DNA from: an uncultured Prevotellaceae bacterium
GTDB taxonomy: Bacteria > Bacteroidota > Bacteroidia > Bacteroidales > Bacteroidaceae
Reading direction: 5' to 3'
Length of the DNA: 32,485 bases
Assembly: GCA_902800245.1 (NCBI GenBank)
Contig: CADCDY010000093.1
Location: 1-32,485, forward strand
Below the pieces are notes generated by a model. That model was not told the DNA's origin. It saw nothing but the letters and a program-made list of their open reading frames with translations, and did no database searches. This document shows positions 8,207 through 15,568 of this stretch, piece after piece. Numbering within the stretch: the first letter of the stretch is position 1; each line of letters opens with the position of its first letter. A program made the translations under genes and the position numbers.

Positions 8207-8224
8207 ATTAAGGCTATAAAAGTG

Positions 8225-8254
8225 AAAAAACCTCGCTTCACAGCGGGGTTTTTC
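8225..8254. terminator. Bidirectional hairpin terminator downstream of trxB
   Basis: CCTCGCT (8231-8237) pairs with AGCGGGG (8242-8248), with one T-G wobble and a 4-nt loop. It is flanked by A-runs (8225-8230) and T-runs (8249-8253), so the stem extends to 12 bp. The flanking A/T-runs let it work on either strand. Confidence 0.85.
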
Positions 8255-8328
8255 CATCAAAAAACTAAATTAATCAACCATAAACCTTAACCATTAAAAA
8301 TCTTTTCACTGGCAAAAGTACAAAAGTA
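8226..8328 (-). ncRNA. Possible short minus-strand transcript ending at the trxB terminator
   Basis: On the minus strand a promoter-like core, GTCGTACTTTTG (two adjacent TAcTTTTG boxes, 8328-8321 and 8320-8313), is followed about 60 nt later by the hairpin at 8253-8226 and its T-run. This would give an RNA of roughly 80 nt running toward trxB. No good -33 TTTG is seen at the usual spacing, and the only internal ORF is six codons. This is inference from promoter-like and terminator-like parts only. Confidence 0.25.
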
Positions 8329-8370
8329 CGACATTTTTTTTATTCCTGAGTTCATATTGCGTTAATTATG

Positions 8371-8424
8371 GTTTAAAATGCGTGAATTTCACTAATTTTC
8401 CACCAAAAATCACGCATTTTAAAC
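8371..8424. repeat. Perfect 15-bp inverted repeat
   Basis: GTTTAAAATGCGTGA (8371-8385) is the exact reverse complement of TCACGCATTTTAAAC (8410-8424). After one mismatch three more pairs form, leaving a 16-nt loop. No T-run follows, so it is not a typical terminator. It lies about 36 nt upstream of the -33 of the next gene, which suggests an operator or a structured site. Confidence 0.8.
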
Positions 8425-8460
8425 TAAAATCGGTAGGTTTAACATCTTTTCAAGGTGTTT

Positions 8461-8494
8461 TTTGCTGAAATTTAATTCAAAATTAATATATTTG
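8461..8494 (+). promoter_or_regulatory. Putative promoter of the AraC-type regulator gene
   Basis: TTTG at 8461-8464 and TAtaTTTG at 8487-8494 with a 22-nt spacer, slightly longer than the usual 19-21. The ATG at 8514 follows 19 nt after the -7 box. The rest of the 357-nt spacer 8157-8513 holds the 9-bp repeats, the terminator and the inverted repeat listed separately. Confidence 0.6.
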
Positions 8495-8513
8495 CAGCAT
8501 CAAAATAAGTAAA

Positions 8514-9548
8514 ATGAGCATCACAAACATTCTTTTATTCATCATTATACTGTTTCTTGCTGGTTATTGCCTCCGATTGAAGCTTCGACAGAGACAGGAA
8601 ACGGACCGTCCTTTAACGTTCGAAGGACTTGATTTGCAGGTCAGCAACAACGATGTGATGCAATTTGTCCGCGATACAGCCGAAAACTTCCGTCCTGCTA
8701 TGGAAAGCAGGAACATCACCTTTGACGTCATCTGCAACCCTGAGAGCATGATGGGGTGGATTGATACCGACAAAATCGACAAGATTCCGTTGTTGTTACT
8801 GTCTGACATGTACAAAAGCTGTCCCGAGGGCGGTAAGATCACCGTTCAGACAAGTACCAACCGCAATTACGACTCCGTTATCATTCGCATCAACGACAAC
8901 AGCCCCCGGCCGCTAGGGATGAGTCTTGTCATTGCCCGCCAACTGGCCATGCTGCATCATGGCACTGTCCGTAGTGAATTTTTCAAAGGCCACGGTAATA
9001 TGGTTATTGTCGAACTGCCCATTAAAAAAGACATGCTGCTGATGCAGCAACACGCTCAACCTGTTGCGAATGAGCCAGCGGCCAAAGATCAGCCCTCGAC
9101 GTTCCATATTCCTAGCAACATCCAGCTGAATATTCCGACCATCGAACTGCCTGAGGGGATTGCCGAGGGCAATCAGTCGCTTGGCAGTCTTGTGCAACAG
9201 GCCTACAACTCGCCCGACCACCAATTCCTGCAGAAGGCTACCAAGTGTGTTCATGATCACATCGACGATAGCGACTACGACCGTGACGCTTTTGCTGCTG
9301 ATATGGGCGCCAGTGCCAGCACACTCTACAACAAGCTGCGTGCACTGACCGGCAAGAACGTGACGGTATTCATTCGTGACATCCGCATCCAGACTGCCAT
9401 CAAGCTTGCCAAGGACAATGCCGACCTCCGTGTCAGCGACATTGCCTACCGCGTAGGCTTCCGCGACCCCAAATACTTCGCTACCACCTTTAAGAAGGTT
9501 ACTGGCAAACAGCCCAAGGAGTATTTCGACGAAATCAGACGTACCTAA
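8514..9548 (+). CDS. Membrane-anchored AraC-family regulator with degenerate histidine-kinase ATPase domain
   Basis: A 344-residue protein. Residues 4-22 are one transmembrane helix. Residues about 40-175 align with the kinase core of the large HTCS at 24897 (IDTDKIDKI... against WIDRDNFDKV...; EGGKITVQT against AGGQVNIAL; LAMLHHGTV against LVELHHGTI). However, the N-box Asn residues are replaced (LLLLSDMYK against VNLLSNAFK), the glycine box and ATP lid are missing, and no DHp histidine is present. After a linker (176-235), residues about 240-344 are an AraC-type double HTH (DRDAFAADMGASASTLYNKLRALTG, VSDIAYRVGFRDPKYFATTFKKVTG). It probably binds DNA while tethered to the inner membrane. Sensor and receiver domains are absent. 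Signal and targets are unknown. Confidence 0.75.
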   Translation: MSITNILLFIIILFLAGYCLRLKLRQRQETDRPLTFEGLDLQVSNNDVMQFVRDTAENFRPAMESRNITFDVICNPESMMGWIDTDKIDKIPLLLLSDMYKSCPEGGKITVQTSTNRNYDSVIIRINDNSPRPLGMSLVIARQLAMLHHGTVRSEFFKGHGNMVIVELPIKKDMLLMQQHAQPVANEPAAKDQPSTFHIPSNIQLNIPTIELPEGIAEGNQSLGSLVQQAYNSPDHQFLQKATKCVHDHIDDSDYDRDAFAADMGASASTLYNKLRALTGKNVTVFIRDIRIQTAIKLAKDNADLRVSDIAYRVGFRDPKYFATTFKKVTGKQPKEYFDEIRRT

Positions 9549-9582
9549 TTGTTACACTCCTTTCGTGTCATTTTGTGAACGT

Positions 9583-9687
9583 GTTACGCAGTTGTAATAA
9601 CGTCGGTAACACTTTGTCACAAAGGCGGTGACACTTTGTTACGCATTCAGTTACAAAGTGTTACGATATTCTTTGTTATTGCGTAAC
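9583..9687. repeat. Regular array of GTNAC pentamers
   Basis: Six exact GTNAC pentamers start at 9606, 9616, 9628, 9638, 9650 and 9660, a strict 10/12/10/12/10-bp spacing. They form three 15-bp units with a 22-bp period (GTAACACTTTGTCAC, GTGACACTTTGTTAC, GTTACAAAGTGTTAC). Units 2 and 3 can also form a hairpin. Degenerate pairs flank them (GTTAC 9583 with GTAAT 9594; GTTAT 9675 with GTAAC 9683). The array lies between two convergent genes. Confidence 0.75.
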
Positions 9688-9750
9688 TTATTAATATTCA
9701 GGTATTAACTGATTTTTCAAACCGCGAAAGATGGTGTTTGAACGCAAAGA

Positions 9751-9841
9751 ATGAATAGTGAATGAATAGATAAATGCAACTATTCATTTTGTAACTATCT
9801 GTTAATAAGTTAATTATATGTCATTATGAATAGATGAATAG
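9751..9841. repeat. ATGAATAG direct and inverted repeats
   Basis: ATGAATAG occurs at 9751, 9762, 9826 and 9834 and inverted (CTATTCAT) at 9780. The copy at 9761-9769 and the inverted copy at 9780-9788 form a 9-bp stem with a 10-nt loop. With the GTNAC array this accounts for most of the 315-nt gene-free spacer 9549-9863. No tRNA or ORF was recognised there. Confidence 0.7.
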
Positions 9842-9863
9842 TAATTTCGAAAATTCTATAGAA

Positions 9864-11300
9864 TTATGAATTTGTGTCGTGTGAAGAGAGGAGCAGGCCG
9901 GTGAATGTCAGGAGGCCGTTCATCATCAGCAACTCGTAGCCGAAATGGTAGCCGGTGGTTTGACCTACCACGTATTCGATGGCATAGCACAGCAGGGGTG
10001 AGGCAATGGCGATGTAGGGTACGAGGCGGTCGTTGACGGGGCGTTTTGTCAGCAGTCCGTAGGCAAAGAGGCCGAGCAGGGGACCGTAGGTGTAGCCGCA
10101 AATGATGTAGATGGCATCAATCAGACTGGTGGAATTGACGGTCTTGAAGAGCAGGATGAACAGCACAAAGACGCCGCACACGGCAATATGCGTGCGCTTG
10201 CGGAGGCGTTCGTCGTCCTTGCGTTCCATGATATCGACGCAGTAGATGGTGGTCAGCGAGGTCAGCGCGGAGTCGGCACTGGAGAATGACGCCGCGACGA
10301 TGCCGAGGACGAAGAGGGCTGTTAGCAGTTGGCCGTTAGCAGTTAGCATAGACGTTGCCTGGATAAAATGCGGCAGGAGGTCGTCGCCGCTGGCTGGAAG
10401 GGCAAGGCCATGCTGCTGATACCACATGGTGAGCAGGACGCCCAGCGAGAGGAAGAGCAGATTGGTGGGCAGGAAGGCGATGCCGTAGGTGCACATGTCC
10501 TTCTGTGCTCCGCGCAGCGTCTTGCAGGTTAGGTTTTTCTGCATCATGTCCTGATCGACGCCCGTCATCACTAGTACGACGAAAACGCCGCTGAGGAACT
10601 GTTTCCAGAAGTTCTGCTTCGATGCCCAGCCGTCCCAGACGAAGATGTGCGACAGTGCGTTGCTATCGATGGCATCCACGACCGACTCCATGCTCAGTCC
10701 CAAGTCGGTGGCTACCTTATATATAATAAGGAGTAAGGCCGTAAAGAGGCAGAGCGTCTGAAAGGAGTCCGTCCATACCAACGTCTTGATACCTCCCGTG
10801 CGGGTGTAGAGCCATATCAGCAGCACGAGTATGACCGTGGTCACGGCGAAAGGCACGCCCTGCGGTTCGAACACAAAACGCTGGAGGATGATGCACACTA
10901 CGTAGAAGCGCACCGCCGCACCCGTCATCTTCGACAGTAGGAAGAGCCACGAGCCCGTTTTGTGAGAATGTCGTCCCAGCCGTTGGCCCAGATAGGTATA
11001 GATGGACGTCAGGTTGAGCCTGTAGTACAACGGTAGCAGCGCGAATGCCACCACAACATAGCCAAGGATGAAGCCCATGCACATCTGGAGATAGGTCATC
11101 TGCGTGTTCAGCACCATGCCGGGCACTGAGACGAAGGTGATGCCCGAAATGGACGCGCCAATCATGCCGAAGGCAACCATATACCACGGCGACTGGCGGT
11201 TGGCGCGGTAGAATGTCTCGTTGGTTGCACGTCGTCCCTGCCACCTGCTAAGTGCAAAAAGTAAGGCAAAATACGCCAAAACTATCACAATTATCGTCAT
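9864..11300 (-). CDS. Sodium/solute symporter (SSS family)
   Basis: A 478-residue inner-membrane transporter with about 13 hydrophobic segments, matching the sodium:solute symporter family over its length. Characteristic stretches are NRQSPWYMVAFGMIGASISGITFVSVPG near the N-terminus, the LTSIYTYLGQRLG loop, GGIKTLVWTDSFQ, and the Na-site region VLGIVAASFSSADSALTSLTTIYCVDI. Substrate cannot be assigned from sequence; sugars, acids or amino acids are all possible. It is transcribed divergently from trpB2 and converges on the AraC-type regulator. The ATG at 11300 fits the family N-terminus but lies only 8 nt from a -7-like box, so the mRNA may be nearly leaderless. Confidence 0.92.
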   Translation of the reverse strand: MTIIVIVLAYFALLFALSRWQGRRATNETFYRANRQSPWYMVAFGMIGASISGITFVSVPGMVLNTQMTYLQMCMGFILGYVVVAFALLPLYYRLNLTSIYTYLGQRLGRHSHKTGSWLFLLSKMTGAAVRFYVVCIILQRFVFEPQGVPFAVTTVILVLLIWLYTRTGGIKTLVWTDSFQTLCLFTALLLIIYKVATDLGLSMESVVDAIDSNALSHIFVWDGWASKQNFWKQFLSGVFVVLVMTGVDQDMMQKNLTCKTLRGAQKDMCTYGIAFLPTNLLFLSLGVLLTMWYQQHGLALPASGDDLLPHFIQATSMLTANGQLLTALFVLGIVAASFSSADSALTSLTTIYCVDIMERKDDERLRKRTHIAVCGVFVLFILLFKTVNSTSLIDAIYIICGYTYGPLLGLFAYGLLTKRPVNDRLVPYIAIASPLLCYAIEYVVGQTTGYHFGYELLMMNGLLTFTGLLLSSHDTNS

Positions 11301-11308
11301 AACGGGTG

Positions 11309-11316
11309 CAAAGATA
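11309..11316 (-). promoter_or_regulatory. -7 box of the symporter promoter
   Basis: On the minus strand the bases read TAtcTTTG, eight bases before the symporter ATG. No clear TTTG is found about 20 nt further upstream, so only the -7 element is supported. Confidence 0.5.
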
Positions 11317-11341
11317 GCACTTTTAGTAAAAAAGTATTGTC

Positions 11342-11377
11342 CTTTAACTCCCTTTAACTTCTTTAACTCCTTTAACT
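11342..11377 (+). repeat. Four direct repeats of CTTTAACT
   Basis: Copies start at 11342, 11352, 11361 and 11370, about one helical turn apart, in the spacer between the divergent symporter and trpB2 promoters and just upstream of the trpB2 -7 box. They may be an operator or a slipped minisatellite. Confidence 0.65.
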
Positions 11378-11390
11378 CCCCAAAAAATAT

Positions 11391-11398
11391 TACCTTTG
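11391..11398 (+). promoter_or_regulatory. -7 box of trpB2
   Basis: TAccTTTG, the most common -7 sequence in this window, followed 33 nt later by the ATG at 11432. The -33 region is occupied by the CTTTAACT repeats and lacks a clear TTTG. Confidence 0.65.
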
Positions 11399-11431
11399 CA
11401 GGCGGTAATTATTCACCAACAACAAAAAACA

Positions 11432-12778
11432 ATGGCAAAACAGAAAAAATTCATCCTTCCAACACAGTGGTACAACATCCAGGCCGACATGCCCAACAAA
11501 CCCATGCCGCCTATCCATCCGGCTACCAAGCAGCCGTTGGGAGTAGATGACCTTGCACACATCTTCCCACGCGAGTGCTGTGTACAGGAGCTGGACACGG
11601 AGCACCGCTGGATAGACATCCCTGAGGACGTGCTCGAGAAGTACAAGTACTATCGTTCGACGCCGCTGGTGCGTGCATACGCACTGGAAGAGGCACTGGG
11701 TACGCCTGCCCACATCTATTTCAAGAACGAGTCAACCAATCCCTTAGGTTCGCACAAAATCAACTCCGCCCTGCCACAGTGCTACTATGCCAAGCAGGAA
11801 GGTACGACGAACGTCACCACCGAGACCGGTGCAGGTCAGTGGGGTGCTGCCCTTTCGTATGCTGCCAAGATCTACGGCCTCGACTGCGCCGTCTATCAGG
11901 TGAAGATTACCATGCAGCAGAAGCCTTATCGTTCTTCGATTATGCGCACCTTCGGTGCTGTCGTCACAGGTTCTCCCTCGATGTCCACCCGTGCTGGTAA
12001 GGACATCCTGACCAAGGACCCGACGCACAGTGGTTCGCTGGGTACTGCTATCTCTGAGGCTGTCGAGTTGGCTACGACCACTCCTAATTGTAAATATACG
12101 CTGGGTTCTGTGCTGAACCACGTTGGTCTGCATCAGACCATCATCGGTCTGGAGGCTGAGAAGCAGATGCAGATGGCTGGCGAGTATCCCGACATCGTGA
12201 TTGGCTGCTTCGGTGGCGGTTCCAACTTCGGTGGTATCTCGTTCCCCTTCATGCGTCACAACCTGAGCGGTGAGCGCCATACTGAGTTCATTGCTGCTGA
12301 GCCCGACAGTTGTCCGAAGCTGACACGCGGTCAGTTCCGCTACGACTTTGGTGACGAGGCAGGCTATACGCCCCTGCTGCCCATGTACACGCTGGGCCAC
12401 AACTTCAAGCCAAGCAATATCCATGCTGGTGGTCTGCGTTATCACGGTGCCGGTATGATTATTTCGCAGTTGATTAAGGACGGCTACATGCACGGTGTCG
12501 ACATTCCTCAGCTCGAAACCTTCGAGGCCGGTATGCTCTTCGCCCGTACAGAGGGCATCATCCCTGCTCCTGAAAGCACCCATGCCATCGCCGCTACCAT
12601 TCGCGAGGCCAAGAAGTGCAAGGAGACAGGCGAGGAGAAGGTTATCCTCTTCAACCTCTCCGGTCACGGACTCATCGACATGCCGTCGTACGAGGCCTTC
12701 ATCAAGGGCGACCTGCAGAACTACACGGTTACCGACGAGATGATTGCCGAGAACCTTGCCGAATTGGACAAGCAATAA
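11432..12778 (+). CDS. trpB2: TrpB2-type tryptophan synthase beta subunit-like protein
   Basis: A 448-residue PLP enzyme of the TrpB2 group, longer than classical TrpB. NESTNPLGSHKINSA carries the PLP lysine (Lys109), TETGAGQWGAALSYAA lines the active site, and CFGGGSNFGG binds the PLP phosphate. It makes L-tryptophan from indole and L-serine. TrpB2 often works without TrpA, and no trpA or other trp gene is in the window, so indole salvage is plausible. I chose ATG 11432 (MAKQKKFILP). An in-frame TTG at 11396 would give 12 more codons, but it lies inside the -7 box TAccTTTG and cannot be transcribed from that promoter. A strong terminator follows. Confidence 0.93.
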   Translation: MAKQKKFILPTQWYNIQADMPNKPMPPIHPATKQPLGVDDLAHIFPRECCVQELDTEHRWIDIPEDVLEKYKYYRSTPLVRAYALEEALGTPAHIYFKNESTNPLGSHKINSALPQCYYAKQEGTTNVTTETGAGQWGAALSYAAKIYGLDCAVYQVKITMQQKPYRSSIMRTFGAVVTGSPSMSTRAGKDILTKDPTHSGSLGTAISEAVELATTTPNCKYTLGSVLNHVGLHQTIIGLEAEKQMQMAGEYPDIVIGCFGGGSNFGGISFPFMRHNLSGERHTEFIAAEPDSCPKLTRGQFRYDFGDEAGYTPLLPMYTLGHNFKPSNIHAGGLRYHGAGMIISQLIKDGYMHGVDIPQLETFEAGMLFARTEGIIPAPESTHAIAATIREAKKCKETGEEKVILFNLSGHGLIDMPSYEAFIKGDLQNYTVTDEMIAENLAELDKQ

Positions 12779-12796
12779 ACAAACATAAACACGATT

Positions 12797-12825
12797 AGGG
12801 AACCTCCAGTGGGGGGTTCCCTTTC
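12797..12825 (+). terminator. Rho-independent terminator after trpB2
   Basis: AGGGAACCTCC (12797-12807) pairs with GGGGGTTCCCT (12812-12822), 11 bp including one wobble, with loop AGTG and a short T-run. Confidence 0.85.
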
Positions 12826-12848
12826 ATATCACAAACTACTTAAATATT

Positions 12849-15566
12849 ATGAAAACAAATCTACTAATGACATGCTGCCTTGCCTTGACTGTAACTGAGA
12901 CAGTGGCGCAAAACATCGACTTTGACCTGCCGGGCAAGACCGCTCCAGGTAAAGACACCGAGATTAACTACACGTCGTGGGCCGTTCCGCGTGCCACGAG
13001 CGACACCAAGACATTTGATAACGGCGTTACCATCACCATCAGTGCAGGTGGTGCTGCGTCGACCGTGGGCAGCAACTGGAGCAAGACCGACGTGGAGACC
13101 AAGGGCCTGCGCGTGATTGCCGACGAAGTGCTGGCAACAAATCTGGTGGACGGCAATATGACACCGATTACCGATGCCTCGACGTCGCTGGTGCTGACCA
13201 TCAGCGGACTGACTGCTGGACAACATTCGCTGAAGGCCTATCACAACAATTCCGACAAGGATCAGGTGCAGCCTGACATCGACATTAGCGTCGATGGCAC
13301 TGTGGTGGCCACGGGTCAGAAGTTTACTTCTGCTGCCCAGAGCACGCTGGAGGCCGGCACGTCGTTCATCACGTTCACGGCTACCGATGGTCAGCCTGTG
13401 GTTATTACCTATACCACCAGGCCTGAGGCCGACAAGAGCTATACCAATACGCGCATGATGTTAAACGGCTTGGAGTTTGACGGTGTGGCGATGGTGGCCA
13501 CCGATCCGCAGCCCGTCAACCACGACTTCCATGCGGGCACGGAGGACGGCACCATCCGTTTCTCATGGGTTGCCGCCAATGGTGCGGTAAGTCACAAAAT
13601 GGTGTTCGGCACCGATTCCGCAACGGTAGCCCAGAGCGACGTCTACGAATATGAGGGCACCGCGACCGAATATACCAAGACGGGTCTATCGTCCTTGCAG
13701 CGCTACTGGTGGCGTATTGACGAGGTCGATGGCGAAGGTACCGTCCATCGCGGCAAGGTGTGGACGTGTCAGCCCTGTCATCTGGCCTTCCCCGAGGCCG
13801 AGGGCTATGGCCGTTATGCCATTGGCGGTCGTGGCGGACAGGTGTATCACGTGACGAACCTCAGCGGCAGCAAGGATGTCGAGGGTTCGTTGCTTTATGG
13901 ACTGGTGACGCTGGAAGGACCGCGATATATCGTGTTCGACGTCAGCGGTATCATCGAACTCGACTTCAATTCGTATTTCACCAAGCCATATGCCACCATT
14001 GCCGGGCAGACGGCGCCGGGAAGGGGCATCTGCATCAAAGCCTCGAACATCAACATCGGTTCCGACGTTGTCTGTCGACACATCCGTTTCAAGCGTGGAC
14101 TAGGCGTCTACGGCGAGAATACCGGTAATGCCATGGGTATGTCGGGTGCCGACCACGCCATTGTCGACCACTGTACGGCGGCGTGGGGAACGGACGAGAC
14201 GGTCAGCGGTCGCGGTGCGCTGAATATCTCGTTCCAATACAGCATCATCAGCGAGGCACTTGGTATTACTGGACACAAGAACTATGCCGACGGTACGAAC
14301 CACGGCTATGCGGCCACCATTGACGGACGCATTGGTTCGTGGCATCACAACCTGCTGGTGAACTGCGAGGGCCGTAACTGGTCGATGGGTGGCGGCATGG
14401 ACGGTCAGAACCGCCCCATTGGAGGGCTCGATCTGTTTAACAATGTGGTTTATAACTGGCACAACCGCACTACCGACGGCAACTGCCACGCCGTGAACTT
14501 CGTGAACAACTATTACAAGATGGGTGCTGACACGCGTAAGAAAGTCCTTTTTACGCAGGACTTCGAAAGTGGTATAGCGCCTGATGGTATCGACCAAGCA
14601 TACGTCAACGGCAACATCCGCGAGGAGAAAAACCACAGTCTCATTGTGCAGGAGTATGCCCTCGACAAGCGCAACGACATCTTTAATGCCACCGGAAATA
14701 TCCCCACGACCTACGACTACCTGTTGACGGAGCCGCTGTTTGAGAGCTATGCTACCATCCACTCGGCCAAGGATGCCATGAAGATTGTGACCAGCTACAG
14801 CGGTGCTACTATGCCCATGCGCGATGAACAGCACCAGCGTAACGTCCGTGAGACGCTCGACGGTACGTGGACCTACAAGGGCTCGAAGTCGAATATCAAG
14901 GGTGAAATTGACAACGAGGCCGACATTACCGATGCGGCCAATGGCGGTTGGGAGGAATGGCCCGAGGAGCACCGTGCTGCCGATTGGGATACCGACGGCG
15001 ACGGTATGCCTGACTGGTGGGAGAAATGCGTTGGTAGCAATGTTAGTGTGGCCAACCACAACGACGACCCAGACGGCGACGGCTATACCCTTTTGGAGGA
15101 CTATCTGGAATTTATGGCCCATCCCTATGTCGTCATTGAACCCAATGGCAGCGCTTCGCTCGACCTGAAACCGTATTTCGCAGGTTTCTATGGACAAAAT
15201 GGCAACGGCGTCACCCCGACATTCAGTCTCAACGAAGGTATCGGTAGCGGCACCTTCGTACCCTCCATCGATGGCACCACGCTCAACGTGCGCGCCGTCT
15301 CACCCGATGCTGGTGGCATCTATGGCGTCAATGTCACCGTTGCCGATGGTGAGACCACGTTTACCCAGCGCTTCGGCGTCGCCATCACCGATGCCACTGC
15401 CGCCATCCATTCCGTCTGGAGTGACGACGGCGTACAAATAGTGAAACGTGAGTTTTTTACGCTAGACGGTCGCCGTGTCAGCCGTATGCAGTCGCACGAA
15501 ACGTATATCATGCAAACTACCGACGCCAACGGCCGTACACGTAGTGTAAAGATTATCAAAAACTGA
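12849..15566 (+). CDS. Secreted PL1-like polysaccharide lyase (pectate lyase type), multidomain
   Basis: A 905-residue exported protein with signal peptide 1-21 ending TVAQ. Residues about 22-215 form a beta-rich, possibly carbohydrate-binding region, and about 225-308 a fibronectin-III-like domain (GTIRFSWVAANGAVSHKMVFG, YWWRIDEVDGEG). From Leu312, AFPEAEGYGRYAIGGRGGQ starts the right-handed parallel beta-helix of PL1-type pectate lyases, with GPRYIVFDVSGIIEL, ATIAGQTAPGRGICIKASN and WHHNLLVNCEGRN. Residues about 714-755 are a calcium-binding Asp/Gly segment (DTDGDGMPDWWE, DDPDGDGYTLLEDYLEF). The last 50 residues (FFTLDGRRVSRM..., SVKIIKN) resemble a type A T9SS sorting tail. It probably cleaves pectate by beta-elimination outside the cell. 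No promoter box is visible in the short gap after the trpB2 terminator. The next gene starts 2 nt after its stop. Confidence 0.85.
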   Translation: MKTNLLMTCCLALTVTETVAQNIDFDLPGKTAPGKDTEINYTSWAVPRATSDTKTFDNGVTITISAGGAASTVGSNWSKTDVETKGLRVIADEVLATNLVDGNMTPITDASTSLVLTISGLTAGQHSLKAYHNNSDKDQVQPDIDISVDGTVVATGQKFTSAAQSTLEAGTSFITFTATDGQPVVITYTTRPEADKSYTNTRMMLNGLEFDGVAMVATDPQPVNHDFHAGTEDGTIRFSWVAANGAVSHKMVFGTDSATVAQSDVYEYEGTATEYTKTGLSSLQRYWWRIDEVDGEGTVHRGKVWTCQPCHLAFPEAEGYGRYAIGGRGGQVYHVTNLSGSKDVEGSLLYGLVTLEGPRYIVFDVSGIIELDFNSYFTKPYATIAGQTAPGRGICIKASNINIGSDVVCRHIRFKRGLGVYGENTGNAMGMSGADHAIVDHCTAAWGTDETVSGRGALNISFQYSIISEALGITGHKNYADGTNHGYAATIDGRIGSWHHNLLVNCEGRNWSMGGGMDGQNRPIGGLDLFNNVVYNWHNRTTDGNCHAVNFVNNYYKMGADTRKKVLFTQDFESGIAPDGIDQAYVNGNIREEKNHSLIVQEYALDKRNDIFNATGNIPTTYDYLLTEPLFESYATIHSAKDAMKIVTSYSGATMPMRDEQHQRNVRETLDGTWTYKGSKSNIKGEIDNEADITDAANGGWEEWPEEHRAADWDTDGDGMPDWWEKCVGSNVSVANHNDDPDGDGYTLLEDYLEFMAHPYVVIEPNGSASLDLKPYFAGFYGQNGNGVTPTFSLNEGIGSGTFVPSIDGTTLNVRAVSPDAGGIYGVNVTVADGETTFTQRFGVAITDATAAIHSVWSDDGVQIVKREFFTLDGRRVSRMQSHETYIMQTTDANGRTRSVKIIKN

Positions 15567-15568
15567 CT

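Noticed and set aside
9606-9664. CRISPR array or replication origin
   Set aside because: The repeats are 15 bp with 7-bp gaps, there are no spacers or cas genes, and no replication gene or DnaA-box cluster was recognised nearby.
11744-12775. 343-codon minus-strand ORF opposite trpB2
   Set aside because: It mirrors the codon pattern of trpB2, has no signal peptide, motif or promoter, and trpB2 is unambiguous.
14100-15197. 365-codon minus-strand ORF opposite the PL1-like lyase
   Set aside because: Antisense shadow of a clear beta-helix lyase; no domain or promoter.
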